A DNA stretch of 16,100 bases from Gemmatimonadales bacterium. GTDB lineage: Bacteria > Gemmatimonadota > Gemmatimonadetes > Palauibacterales > Palauibacteraceae. Where the stretch lies: assembly GCA_030636765.1 (NCBI GenBank), contig DAOVWI010000038.1:1-16100 (forward strand). The letters run 5' to 3'. Under the pieces are notes generated by a model. The model made no database searches and was not told the origin of the DNA. It saw only the letters and a program-made list of their open reading frames with translations. This document shows, piece after piece, positions 6,767 through 13,869 of the stretch. The translations under genes were made by a program, and so were the position numbers. How positions within the stretch are numbered: position 1 is the first letter of the stretch; each line of letters opens with the position of its first letter.

Positions 6767-8059
6767 ATGCAGCTCTATACGAAGATCGCGATCGCACTGA
6801 TCCTCGGCGTCGTCGCCGGTCTCGCGGCCAACATCCTCGGGCTTGGCTGGCTGACCTCGGCCCTGACGGCGATCGAACCCGCCGGAAGCGCCTGGATCCG
6901 TCTGATCACGATGGTCGTCGTGCCTCTGGTCGTCGCCAGCCTGATCGTGGGAACGGCCAGTCTCGGGGACGTGACGAAGCTCGGCCGCATCGGGGGCAAG
7001 ACGATCGCGTACTACCTGGCCACGACGGCGATCGCGGTTTCCATCGGCCTGCTGCTCAGCAACCTCGTTTCTCCCGGGTCGCACATGGATCCGGCCGTCC
7101 TCGAGAGCCTCCGCGCCACCTACCTGGCCGAAGGCGCGAGCCGCGTGGAGATCGCGCAGCGGGCTCCGAGCCTGATCGAGGTCCTGCTCGAGATGATCCC
7201 GCGCAACCCGGTTCAGGCGATGGCCTCCGGCCAGATGCTTCCGATCATCTTCTTCACGATCTTCTTCGGGGCGGCCATCTCTGTGTTGCCGGAGGGGCGC
7301 AAAGGCCCGCTGCTGGGCTTCTTCCATGGTGTGAACGATGCGGCGATGGTCATGATCCACTGGATCATGAAGCTGGCGCCCTACGCGGTCTTCGCGCTCA
7401 TCGGCGCGGTCGTCGCGCGCTTCGGGATGGATATGCTGCGGAGCCTGCTCGTGTACAGCCTCACGGTGCTGGCCGGCCTGGCCCTGCACGTGTTCGTGAC
7501 GTATCCGGCCGCGCTGCGCTTTCTGGGGCGTGTCAGCCCCCTCCCCTTCTTCCGCCGGATCCGCGCGGCGCCGCTGATCGCCTTCTCCACGTCGAGCTCC
7601 AACGCGACCCTTCCGGTGACGATGGAGGTGGCGGAGGAAGGCGTCGGCATCAGCCCCGAGGTGTCCAGCTTCGTCCTCCCGCTCGGAGCGACGATCAACA
7701 TGGATGGAACGGCGCTCTACCAGGCGGTCGCCACCATGTTCATCGCACAGGTCCTGGTAGGAGACATCTCGTTTGCCGCGCAGCTCGGGATCGTCCTGAC
7801 GGCGACGCTCGCCTCGATCGGAGCGGCCGGCGTGCCGTCGGCCGGGATCATCATCCTGATCGTCGTCCTCCAGCAGGCGCTTCCCCCCGGCGTGGATCCC
7901 GCCGTTGGCATCGCGCTCATCCTGGGCGTCGATCGCATCCTCGACATGTGCCGGACGGCGGTCAACGTGACGGGTGATCTCACGGCGGCGACGGTTATCG
8001 CTCGCTCGGAGGGCGAGTTGCTGGCTCTGGACGGAGAGGCGGCGGCGAAGGCTGCCTAG
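6767..8059 (+). CDS. Glutamate/aspartate or dicarboxylate:cation symporter (DAACS family)
   Basis: A 430-residue inner-membrane transporter of the GltP/GltT/DctA family, which takes up acidic amino acids or C4-dicarboxylates with Na+ or H+. Hallmarks are visible in order: eight-helix-type hydrophobicity, the HP1 serine-rich tip STSSSNATLP (from Ser274), NMDGT in TM7 (Asn311-Thr315), the HP2 segment PSAGIIILIVVL, and TM8 DRILDMCRTAVNVTGD with Asp389, Asp393, Arg396 and Asn400. These match GltPh Asp390, Asp394, Arg397 and Asn401 with an offset of one. The TM8 arginine is the residue that recognises the side-chain carboxylate, so an acidic substrate is expected. The glutamate-transporter-like 'LDMxRTxVNVTGD' is closer to GltPh than to DctA. 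The start is the ATG at 6767; an in-frame GTG at 6755 is an alternative. No strong ribosome site is seen. Confidence 0.92.
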   Translation: MQLYTKIAIALILGVVAGLAANILGLGWLTSALTAIEPAGSAWIRLITMVVVPLVVASLIVGTASLGDVTKLGRIGGKTIAYYLATTAIAVSIGLLLSNLVSPGSHMDPAVLESLRATYLAEGASRVEIAQRAPSLIEVLLEMIPRNPVQAMASGQMLPIIFFTIFFGAAISVLPEGRKGPLLGFFHGVNDAAMVMIHWIMKLAPYAVFALIGAVVARFGMDMLRSLLVYSLTVLAGLALHVFVTYPAALRFLGRVSPLPFFRRIRAAPLIAFSTSSSNATLPVTMEVAEEGVGISPEVSSFVLPLGATINMDGTALYQAVATMFIAQVLVGDISFAAQLGIVLTATLASIGAAGVPSAGIIILIVVLQQALPPGVDPAVGIALILGVDRILDMCRTAVNVTGDLTAATVIARSEGELLALDGEAAAKAA

Positions 8060-8107
8060 CACCGGCGCAGCTTGCCGGAGACACCGGCGCCGGCGAAGGC
8101 TGCCTAG
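8043..8107. repeat. 17-bp direct repeat spanning the two convergent stop codons
   Basis: The identical 17-mer CGGCGAAGGCTGCCTAG occurs at 8043-8059 and 8091-8107, 48 bp apart. The first copy ends with the TAG stop of the symporter. The second contains CTA at 8104-8106, which is the TAG stop of the minus-strand DUF1499 gene. The spacer holds two copies of CACCGGCGC (8060-8068 and 8082-8090). The last codons of both converging genes are thus built from the same repeat. Confidence 0.85.
8062..8078. terminator. Possible bidirectional terminator hairpin
   Basis: CCGGC (8062-8066) can pair with GCCGG (8074-8078) around a seven-base loop. Just downstream, CCGGCGCCGG (8084-8093) is a perfect palindrome. 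They lie in the 44-bp gap between the converging symporter and DUF1499 genes. There is no T-rich tract, so intrinsic termination is uncertain. Confidence 0.35.
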
Positions 8108-8499
8108 GGGCCCGTGCGCAGGCGGGTGCCGGGCCCGACGGCGCGATCCAGGTGTGCGAGCAGCCGGTCGATCCTTCTCCCGTTTATCCCGATGTCTCCC
8201 TTTCCCTTGCGCGACTCCGAGCGCGCTTCGACCCGGGTCACGCCGTTCTCGTCGAGCGAAACCCAGACCGTCAGGTCGTCCCGGAAACGAAGCACCGGCG
8301 AGGTGCAGACGACGGTGATGAGACCGAGCTCCTCGTCCGCGTGGACCAGCTTCCAGCCATACCGCTGCCGGATCAGCTCGAGCAGGGAATCCCACGCCGA
8401 CGCGAACGGAGTCGCATAGGCGCGGCCCTCCGGCCCATCGGGCGTCCGGGTGTCCGCCACGTTCTCCGTGAACCAGCGCGAGAGGGTGGATTTCGTCAT
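8104..8499 (-). CDS. DUF1499 domain protein
   Basis: A 131-residue protein matching DUF1499 in shape. The N-terminal region has 'TENVADTRTPDGPEGR', where the family usually matches new-protein-style 'P....N.vs' segments. This is followed by an alternating core 'GWKLVHADEELGLITVVCTSPVLRFRDDLTVWVS' (residues about 48-81) and the strongest signature, RVEARSESRKGKGDIGINGRRIDRLL (about 89-114), equivalent to the family's 'vdvRSaSRvGrsDlGvN..RI..fl'. Function is unknown. Many homologues carry a signal peptide or membrane helix, but this one has neither, so it is probably cytoplasmic or a shortened form. It is divergent from the nine-gene run starting at 8590 (90-bp gap) and convergent with the symporter. 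Confidence 0.82.
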   Translation of the reverse strand: MTKSTLSRWFTENVADTRTPDGPEGRAYATPFASAWDSLLELIRQRYGWKLVHADEELGLITVVCTSPVLRFRDDLTVWVSLDENGVTRVEARSESRKGKGDIGINGRRIDRLLAHLDRAVGPGTRLRTGP

Positions 8500-8534
8500 G
8501 TAGGCCGTAGGGGCTCGCCCCCCGTCTGATTCGG

Positions 8535-8563
8535 TTGCCGCCCGTCTTCGGGCCGGGTACTGT
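8535..8563 (+). promoter_or_regulatory. Sigma70-like promoter for the nine-gene run
   Basis: TTGCCG (8535-8540) and TACTGT (8558-8563) are 17 bp apart, a good spacing for a housekeeping promoter, and would start transcription near 8570, about 20 bases before the ATG at 8590. The spacer holds an inverted repeat GCCCG-TCTT-CGGGC (8540-8553), which could serve as an operator or be chance in GC-rich DNA. Confidence 0.5.
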
Positions 8564-8589
8564 CAGGAAAACCATATAGCGGGAGCGGC

Positions 8590-9540
8590 ATGCAGGCCAT
8601 TATACCACTGGCGGGAAAGGGGACGCGAGTAAGACCGCACACCCACTCCCGGCCCAAGCCGCTGCTTCGTGTGGGAAACCGTCCGGTGCTGTCGTACGTG
8701 GTGGACCAGCTCGTCGAGTCGGGGGTGACGGAGCTGATCTGCATCACCGGTCACCTGGCCGACCAAATCGAGTCGTACCTGGCGCGCGAGTACCCCGGAC
8801 TCGAGAAGCGCTACGTCGAGCAGGTCGAGCAGCGGGGAACCGCCGACGCGATCCGTCTGGCGAGGCCGCTCGTCCGCGGGCCTGTGCTCATCGTCTTCGT
8901 CGACACGATCTTCGATGCGGACCTCTCACTCATCGAGAGCCGGCCGGAAGACGACGGCATCATCTGGGCGAAGGAGGTCGAGGACTATCAACGGTTCGGC
9001 GTGATCGTAACGGACGATGACGGGTATATGAGCCGCATCGTGGAGAAGCCGGCGGAACCGATTTCCCGCCTCGCGAACATCGGGCTCTATTACATCCGGG
9101 ACCACGAGCTGATGTTCGAGGGCATCGCCGAGGTGATGGCGCGAGAGCCGCTCCTGGGGGAGTACTTCCTCACCGATGCCTTCCAGTACATGATCGACCA
9201 GGGGTCGCGGATCTTCACGGCAGAGGTCGAGGGGTGGTGGGACTGCGGCAAGGTCGAGACGCTCCTGGAGACGAACCGCGAGATGCTACGCCGGGGAGCC
9301 GTGGCCCTGGCGGAGGACGTCAGGCTCGAGGACGCCGAGATCGGTCCGAATGTCAGCATCGCCCGTGGGAGCGTGGTGAGGCGCAGTCGACTTCGCGATT
9401 GCATCGTGGGCGCGGAGACGCGAATCGAGGACTGCGACCTGTGGGACTCGATCGTCGGCGACCACGCGAGAGTCATGGGCATCCGGGGGACGGTGAACCT
9501 CGGAGATCACTCGGAAGTCGTGGCCGGGGCGGCGGAGTGA
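8590..9540 (+). CDS. NDP-sugar pyrophosphorylase (nucleotidyltransferase with C-terminal hexapeptide-type repeats)
   Basis: A 316-residue enzyme expected to join a sugar-1-phosphate to a nucleotide (NTP + sugar-1-P gives NDP-sugar + PPi). The N-terminus shows the nucleotide-binding signature LAGKGTRVRPHTHSRPKPLL (residues 7-26). A metal-binding Asp is likely at residue 105 (VFVDTIFDAD) and a second at 218 in GWWDCGKVETLLETN, the pattern seen in glucose-1-phosphate thymidylyl- or cytidylyltransferase-like enzymes. From about 235 to 310 there are irregular I-G-x-x-x-x-I repeats (AEIGPNVSIARGSVV, CIVGAETRIEDC, SIVGDHARV), forming a short left-handed beta helix. GGGAG lies four bases before the ATG. 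It is the first gene of a long co-directional run; the next gene starts two bases after its stop. The exact nucleotide and sugar cannot be set from sequence. Confidence 0.9.
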   Translation: MQAIIPLAGKGTRVRPHTHSRPKPLLRVGNRPVLSYVVDQLVESGVTELICITGHLADQIESYLAREYPGLEKRYVEQVEQRGTADAIRLARPLVRGPVLIVFVDTIFDADLSLIESRPEDDGIIWAKEVEDYQRFGVIVTDDDGYMSRIVEKPAEPISRLANIGLYYIRDHELMFEGIAEVMAREPLLGEYFLTDAFQYMIDQGSRIFTAEVEGWWDCGKVETLLETNREMLRRGAVALAEDVRLEDAEIGPNVSIARGSVVRRSRLRDCIVGAETRIEDCDLWDSIVGDHARVMGIRGTVNLGDHSEVVAGAAE

Positions 9541-9542
9541 CC

Positions 9543-10790
9543 ATGGAATCACAGGATCTCATCTACGATTGGAACTGCCTTCCCGGCAGCTTCGACTACA
9601 CCAAGCTGCACGTCGAACTGGACGACGAGACGCTTAGGGATGGGCTGCAGAATCCGTCCGTGAAGGATCCGCCGCTCGCCCAGAAGTGTGAGCTGCTCCA
9701 CCTGATGGTGGAACTGGGCATCCAGGCTGCGGACATCGGGCTTCCCGGCGCCGGACCGCGTGCCCAAGAGGCGGTGTTGGGGATCGCCAGGGAGATCGTC
9801 GACAACGACCTGCCGATAGCCGCCAACTGTGCGGCGCGAACGGTGAAGGCCGATATCGCGCCGATCGCCGAGGTCTCTCAGACCACCGGCCTGCGACTGG
9901 AGGTGGGGGCCTTCATCGGCAGCTCGCCGATCCGCCGCTACGCGGAGGGCTGGGGTTCGAGCATGATGCGTCGGGCGACCGAGGAGGCGGTGACGTTCGC
10001 GGTGTCCGAGGGACTGGACGTCATGTACGTGACCGAGGATACGACGCGTGCACGCCCCGAGACGCTCCGCGAGCTGTACACCACGGCGATCGAGTGCGGC
10101 GCCCGGCGCATCTGCCTCGCCGACACCGTCGGCCATGCGACGCCTCGCGGCGTGAGGGAGCTCGTGCGGTTTGTCAGGGAGCTCGTGCGCGAGGCCGGCG
10201 AGGACGTGAAGATCGACTGGCATGGGCACCGGGACCGGGGGCTCGGGCTCGCCAACTGCCTGGCGGCGATCGAGGAGGGAGTGGACCGTATCCATGCCAC
10301 GGCGCTCGGCATCGGCGAGCGCGTCGGAAACGCGGAGATGGACCTTCTCCTCGTCAACCTGAAGCTCCTCGGCGCCCACGAGGGCGACCTCACCCGGCTG
10401 CCGGAGTACTGCCGGCTCGCCGCCCGAATGTGTGACGTCTCGGTACCCCACAACTACCCCGTGGTGGGCGCTGACGCATTCCGCACGGGCACCGGGGTGC
10501 ACGCCTCGGCGATCATCAAAGCGATCCGGATGGGCGACCGGTGGCTGGAGGACCGGGTCTACAGCGGCGTCCCCGCCTCGGAGTTCGGTCTCCGCCAAAC
10601 GATCGAGATTTCCCCCGTCTCGGGGCTCAGCAACGTCCGCTACTGGCTCGAGGAGAACGGGTACGATCCGGAGGACGAGCGGCTGTGCGCTGCCGTCTTT
10701 GACCTCGCCAAGCGGAGCGACCACACCCTGACGGAGGCGGAGATCGGCGCGGAGATCGAGCGCGTGCGGGCCGAGGCGGCGACGACCTGA
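9543..10790 (+). CDS. LeuA-family (DRE-TIM) acyl-CoA condensing enzyme, 2-isopropylmalate/homocitrate synthase-like
   Basis: A 415-residue HMGL-like TIM-barrel enzyme. The active-site strand DDETLRDGLQNPS (Arg32, Asp33) resembles both LeuA (TLRDGEQ) and HMG-CoA lyase (RDGLQN). The metal-binding pair is clear in DWHGHRDRGLGLANCLAAIE (His227, His229), followed by IHATALGIGERVGNAEMDLL, which is typical of the condensing (synthase) branch. A later GADAFRTGTGVHASAII segment matches the subdomain found after the barrel in isopropylmalate and homocitrate synthases. At 415 residues it lacks the C-terminal LeuA regulatory domain (usually about 500-550 in total), so leucine feedback is not expected. 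Its substrate could be a 2-oxo acid with acetyl-CoA, or it could act as a lyase. GGAG (9534-9537) sits five bases before the ATG. There are no other leucine genes in the window. Confidence 0.85.
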   Translation: MESQDLIYDWNCLPGSFDYTKLHVELDDETLRDGLQNPSVKDPPLAQKCELLHLMVELGIQAADIGLPGAGPRAQEAVLGIAREIVDNDLPIAANCAARTVKADIAPIAEVSQTTGLRLEVGAFIGSSPIRRYAEGWGSSMMRRATEEAVTFAVSEGLDVMYVTEDTTRARPETLRELYTTAIECGARRICLADTVGHATPRGVRELVRFVRELVREAGEDVKIDWHGHRDRGLGLANCLAAIEEGVDRIHATALGIGERVGNAEMDLLLVNLKLLGAHEGDLTRLPEYCRLAARMCDVSVPHNYPVVGADAFRTGTGVHASAIIKAIRMGDRWLEDRVYSGVPASEFGLRQTIEISPVSGLSNVRYWLEENGYDPEDERLCAAVFDLAKRSDHTLTEAEIGAEIERVRAEAATT

Positions 10791-10794
10791 GCGA

Positions 10795-11538
10795 GTGCGG
10801 CGCCTCGTTTCGATGAAGACGCGCCCGGCCGTCATCGCTCACCGGGGAGCCGCAGCCGAGGCGCCCGAGAACACGATCGAGGCGTTCGATCTCTCCGTGC
10901 AGCTCGGGGCCGACGCGCTCGAGCTCGACGTGCAGAGGGCGGGAGACGGCACGCTGGTCGTGATTCACGATCCGACCGTGGACCGGACGACGAAGGCCTC
11001 CGGGGCCGTGGCCGACCTCACCGCCACCGCCCTCGGCGAGCTCGGGGTTCCCGCGCTTGCGGAGGTGCTTCGCCGGTACGACGAGCTCGAGATCACGGTG
11101 GACGTGAAGGACGTGTCGGCGACGGCCGAAGTGGTTTCACTGATCGAGGAAGTCGGACGCGTGGAAAGCTCGATCCTGTATGTGGAGGACGGCACCGGGG
11201 CTCCTGCTTTTGCCTCGTACGGTGGGAGACGGGCGACGTCCACCGGCCAGGCCGCCTGGCTGGCCGGTCGGGTCCGTGCGGCCGAGGGCGACGGAACCCA
11301 GTACCTGCCGCCCGGATTTCCCGAGGTCGTCCACACGCCGCTGGCCGGACCGGATGGGCCGATCGTGTCGGAGCGGTTCATCCTGGAGGCTCATCGGAGC
11401 GGCCGCAGCGTACAGGTATGGACGATCGATAATCCCGCGGGGATGCGTGAGCTTCGGAGCTGGGGCGTGGACGGCATCATCACGAATGACGTGCGGCGAG
11501 CCGTGTCGCTTCTAAAGGAGAACGATGAAACCTGTTAG
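10795..11538 (+). CDS. Glycerophosphodiester phosphodiesterase (GDPD family)
   Basis: A 247-residue probable cytoplasmic enzyme that cleaves glycerophosphodiesters to glycerol-3-phosphate and an alcohol. Key residues are AHRG (His16), Glu43 and Asp45 in LELDV, and His58 in VIHDPTVDRTT. The C-terminus has VQVWTIDNPAGMRELRSWGVDGIITN, the usual closing strand with Trp and an 'ITND' end. The Glu that commonly follows ('IEIK' or 'IELK') is replaced by Asp103 in ITVDVKD, a conservative change at a metal-site position. The GTG at 10795 is four bases after the upstream stop. An in-frame ATG at 10813 (MKTRPAVIAHRG) would give a form nearer the family's usual start and is a real alternative. The last 14 bp overlap the next gene, whose ribosome site AAAGGAG (11514-11520) lies inside this reading frame. 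Confidence 0.88.
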   Translation: MRRLVSMKTRPAVIAHRGAAAEAPENTIEAFDLSVQLGADALELDVQRAGDGTLVVIHDPTVDRTTKASGAVADLTATALGELGVPALAEVLRRYDELEITVDVKDVSATAEVVSLIEEVGRVESSILYVEDGTGAPAFASYGGRRATSTGQAAWLAGRVRAAEGDGTQYLPPGFPEVVHTPLAGPDGPIVSERFILEAHRSGRSVQVWTIDNPAGMRELRSWGVDGIITNDVRRAVSLLKENDETC

Positions 11539-12313
11539 AGCCTTTCGGATGCTGGCAGCCGCCGCGATGCTGGCAGCGGCCGCGATGCTCCCAGCCGCCG
11601 CGATGCTGGCAGCGGCCGTCACACCGCTGGCCGCGCAGCAGCTCGATCCGATCCCGACGTTCGCGCCCGGAGGCAACGCCGTCCTTCTGCCGGTCCAGTC
11701 GGTCAAGCCCCTCCCGACCGGAGCGTGGCCGGGCGGCGTGCGCTCGCACGGTCAGGCTCGAAAGACCGTGACGGCCGAACTCACCTTCGCCTTCCAAGAG
11801 GCGGAGGAAGGCTCCTCCACGTGGGCGCTGCCTCCAGAGATCATCGACGTGATGGATCGGAACCCGATCCTCCACGTGGATCCCGAGCACCTGGCATATC
11901 AGTCGCTGCTCGACAAGCCGAAGAACCTCCGGCGGTACCAGGTCTACGAGCCCCTGCACGGCCAGCTGAGAGCGATCGCCGCCATGTTCGACACGCGCCA
12001 CGTTGCTCTGCCGCTGGCCGTGTGGTACGAGCCGTACGTTCCTCCGGACTTGATGGGGGAGGATGGCGGAGCGGAGTCGGATCGTGAAGCGGAGTCGGCC
12101 GGCGGTCGGGAGGATCCGGCCGCGGCGGAAGGGGACTCCGCCGCATCGGAGGAGACGCTGGGCCGGGCCGTTCTCCTTCTCACTCTCATCGACATCCGGA
12201 GGAGCGAGGTCCTCTGGCACGGCGAGGTGCGGGGTGATCCCGCACCGATCGACTCCTCGGCGTTGTTCGCGACGTTGGCGGAGCGCGTCGCGGCCTGGCT
12301 GGTCCTCTACTAA
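11525..12313 (+). CDS. Secreted protein of unknown function with a repeat-built signal peptide
   Basis: A 262-residue protein with a strong AAAGGAG ribosome site (11514-11520) four bases before its ATG. The N-terminus is a signal peptide: KPVR, then a hydrophobic core made of four repeats of the type MLAAAA, ending PLAAQQ, with likely cleavage by signal peptidase I at LAA/QQ (about residue 38). The mature domain begins with LDPIPTFAPGGNAVLLPVQSVKPL and later has 'AVWYEP' (about 167-172). A Gly/Ser/Glu-rich acidic linker (about 177-213) leads to VLLLTLIDIRRSEVLWHGEVRGDP and a C-terminal helix. The 'LLPVQ' start and 'L.D.R.g.VLW.GEV' end recall periplasmic CsgG/TolB-like N-terminal folds of lipoprotein families, but I cannot assign it. 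It is followed eight bases on by another exported protein, so the pair may act together in the envelope. Confidence 0.78.
   Translation: MKPVRAFRMLAAAAMLAAAAMLPAAAMLAAAVTPLAAQQLDPIPTFAPGGNAVLLPVQSVKPLPTGAWPGGVRSHGQARKTVTAELTFAFQEAEEGSSTWALPPEIIDVMDRNPILHVDPEHLAYQSLLDKPKNLRRYQVYEPLHGQLRAIAAMFDTRHVALPLAVWYEPYVPPDLMGEDGGAESDREAESAGGREDPAAAEGDSAASEETLGRAVLLLTLIDIRRSEVLWHGEVRGDPAPIDSSALFATLAERVAAWLVLY
11549..11620 (+). repeat. Four 18-bp tandem repeats encoding the signal-peptide core
   Basis: Units at 11549-11566, 11567-11584, 11585-11602 and 11603-11620 follow the pattern ATGCTGGCAGCCGCCGCG with changes at three or fewer positions each. Each unit encodes six residues (MLAAAA, MLAAAA, MLPAAA, MLAAAV). 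The 18-bp length keeps the frame, so copy number can change the length of the hydrophobic core without breaking the gene. Confidence 0.9.
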
Positions 12314-12321
12314 GAAGGCTG

Positions 12322-12831
12322 TTGAAGAAGTACGGTGGGTCACGCGCCTTGCGCCCCGGGCTCCTGGCGTCTGCCGCTCTCCTGGTCGCGGGATGCTCGT
12401 CCCAGGGAACGCTGCTGCCCTCCGCGGCGGAGCTGGAGGGCCTGTACGGGCAAGGCGCGGAGCTGCGGCTCAACGGCAACGTCGTGGATGTCCGGGTCGA
12501 CCAGGACCCCGCGCAGATCCGCCGCGGAGGGATCCTGTGGGCGCGCGTGGGACCCTACATATTCCTCTTCTCGCCGCAGACCGAGGAGCTGCTCCAGCGT
12601 TTCCCGGACGTGGCCGCGGTACGGGTGCGCACGTACGTGGGCGGGCGGCTGGTCGCGTCGGCGATGCTTCTCCGGGATGAGCTGACGTCCGTGACCTGGC
12701 GGGAAGCGGTCCGGAGGGTGGCGAAGGCGCGGCTGGAGGGCACGCGGAACCCTGCACATCTCGAGGATCTCGTCCGGTACGGGGAGGATCACACGCGATT
12801 CGAGTACGCTCCCCGCTTCAGGGAGAACTGA
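12322..12831 (+). CDS. Small lipoprotein of unknown function
   Basis: A 169-residue protein with a TTG start at 12322, chosen because it places KKYGGSRALRPG directly before a hydrophobic core ASAALLVAGC, a good lipobox with Cys25. A purine-rich AAGAAGG (12312-12318) precedes it at short spacing, overlapping the previous stop codon. The mature part starts with a polar segment, then 'AELRLNGNVVDVRVDQDP' and 'GGILWARVGPYIFLFSPQTEELLQRFPDVAAVRVRTYVGGRL' (about 75-115), and ends in a charged, helix-rich tail. The fold looks mixed alpha/beta. I recognise no family. It sits eight bases after the secreted 262-residue protein and three bases before the isocitrate dehydrogenase start. Confidence 0.75.
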   Translation: MKKYGGSRALRPGLLASAALLVAGCSSQGTLLPSAAELEGLYGQGAELRLNGNVVDVRVDQDPAQIRRGGILWARVGPYIFLFSPQTEELLQRFPDVAAVRVRTYVGGRLVASAMLLRDELTSVTWREAVRRVAKARLEGTRNPAHLEDLVRYGEDHTRFEYAPRFREN

Positions 12832-12834
12832 ACG

Positions 12835-13869
12835 ATGGCAACCACGGCCACGCTCATACCGGGCGATGGGATCGGCCCGGGCATCACGGCGGCCACCCTT
12901 CGCGTCCTGGAGGCGGCCGGCGCGCCGATCGAGTGGGACGAGCACGTCGCCGGCATGGCCGCGGTCGAGCTCGGCCAGGATCCCCTGCCGCAGGAGACTC
13001 TGGACTCGATCGAGGGCACGCGCCTCGCCCTCAAGGGACCCCTGACCACGCCGATCGGCTCGGGATTCCGGTCGATCAACGTGGCGCTGCGCAAGCACTT
13101 CGACCTGTACGCGAACGTCCGGCCCGCGAAGACGATCCTGCCGAAAGCGCGCTACCCGGATCTCGATCTGGTGATCGTGCGCGAGAACACGGAGGGTCTG
13201 TACGCGGGGATCGAGCACTTCATCGGCATGGACAAGGATCCGAAAGCCGTGGCCGAATCCGTGATGTTGATCACCCGTTACGGCTCGGATCGCATCGTGC
13301 GCTTCGCCTTCGAGTACGCGCTTCAGCATGACCGCGAGAGGGTCACGCTCGTCCACAAGGCGAACATCCTCAAGTGCACGCAGGGGCTCTTCCTCGAGGT
13401 GGGCCGGCACGTGGCCGAAGAGTACGAGGGCCGGATCCGGTTCGAGGAAAAGATCGTCGACAACACGGCGATGCAGCTCGTGCTCGATCCGTACCAGTTT
13501 GACGTGATCGTCACGGAGAACATGTTCGGCGACATCCTCTCGGATCTCGTGGCCGGCTTGATCGGCGGCCTCGGCTTCGCGCCCGGCGCCAACATCGGCA
13601 CGGACGCGGCGATCTTCGAGGCGGTGCACGGATCGGCGCCGGATATCGCGGGCCAGGGGATCGCCAACCCGTCCTCGCTCGTCCTCGCCGCGTGCCTGAT
13701 GCTGGACCACCTGGACGAGGGCGGGCTCGCCGGGCGCATCCGGACGGCCCTCGAGGAGACGCTGCGGGAGGGCCGCGTGCTCACGCCCGATCTCGGAGGG
13801 GAGGCCGGGACGGAGGACTTTGTGTCCGCCGTCATCGACCACCTCGCCCGAGATGTCGCCGCCGTCTGA
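12835..13869 (+). CDS. icd: NAD-dependent isocitrate dehydrogenase (single-subunit, IDH3-like)
   Basis: A 344-residue enzyme that converts isocitrate + NAD+ to 2-oxoglutarate + CO2 in the TCA cycle. It has the IPGDGIGPGI start, then TTPIGSGFRSINVALRKH (Ser80, Asn82, Arg86), DLYANVRP, RENTEGLYAGIEHF (about 122-135), the lysine strand VHKANILK, and DVIVTENMFGDILSDL with the metal-binding aspartates. The Ser-x-Asn before 'LRK' is the isocitrate-type pattern and differs from isopropylmalate dehydrogenase and most homoisocitrate dehydrogenases. HGSAPDIAGQGIANP (Asp270, Ile271) is the NAD-type adenine-ribose site, where NADP enzymes have Lys-Tyr. At 344 residues it is the short form related to the mitochondrial alpha subunit. 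GGGAGA (12821-12826) precedes the ATG by eight bases. Its stop overlaps the next gene. Confidence 0.9.
   Translation: MATTATLIPGDGIGPGITAATLRVLEAAGAPIEWDEHVAGMAAVELGQDPLPQETLDSIEGTRLALKGPLTTPIGSGFRSINVALRKHFDLYANVRPAKTILPKARYPDLDLVIVRENTEGLYAGIEHFIGMDKDPKAVAESVMLITRYGSDRIVRFAFEYALQHDRERVTLVHKANILKCTQGLFLEVGRHVAEEYEGRIRFEEKIVDNTAMQLVLDPYQFDVIVTENMFGDILSDLVAGLIGGLGFAPGANIGTDAAIFEAVHGSAPDIAGQGIANPSSLVLAACLMLDHLDEGGLAGRIRTALEETLREGRVLTPDLGGEAGTEDFVSAVIDHLARDVAAV

Noticed and set aside
9234..9542. Extension of the LeuA-family frame upstream into the nucleotidyltransferase gene
   Set aside because: The upstream part is Arg/Gly-rich shadow sequence; the ATG at 9543 has a well-placed GGAG.
10155..10189. 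A 14-bp direct repeat (AGGGAGCTCGTGCG) with 21-bp period inside the LeuA-family gene
   Set aside because: It encodes RELVR twice in a surface helix, a normal result of heptad-like helix sequence and biased codon use.
12835..13869. Isopropylmalate or homoisocitrate dehydrogenase assignment, tempting because of the LeuA-family gene nearby
   Set aside because: The Ser-x-Asn pattern before the conserved arginine and the DLYANVRP context fit isocitrate; homoisocitrate cannot be fully excluded but is less likely.
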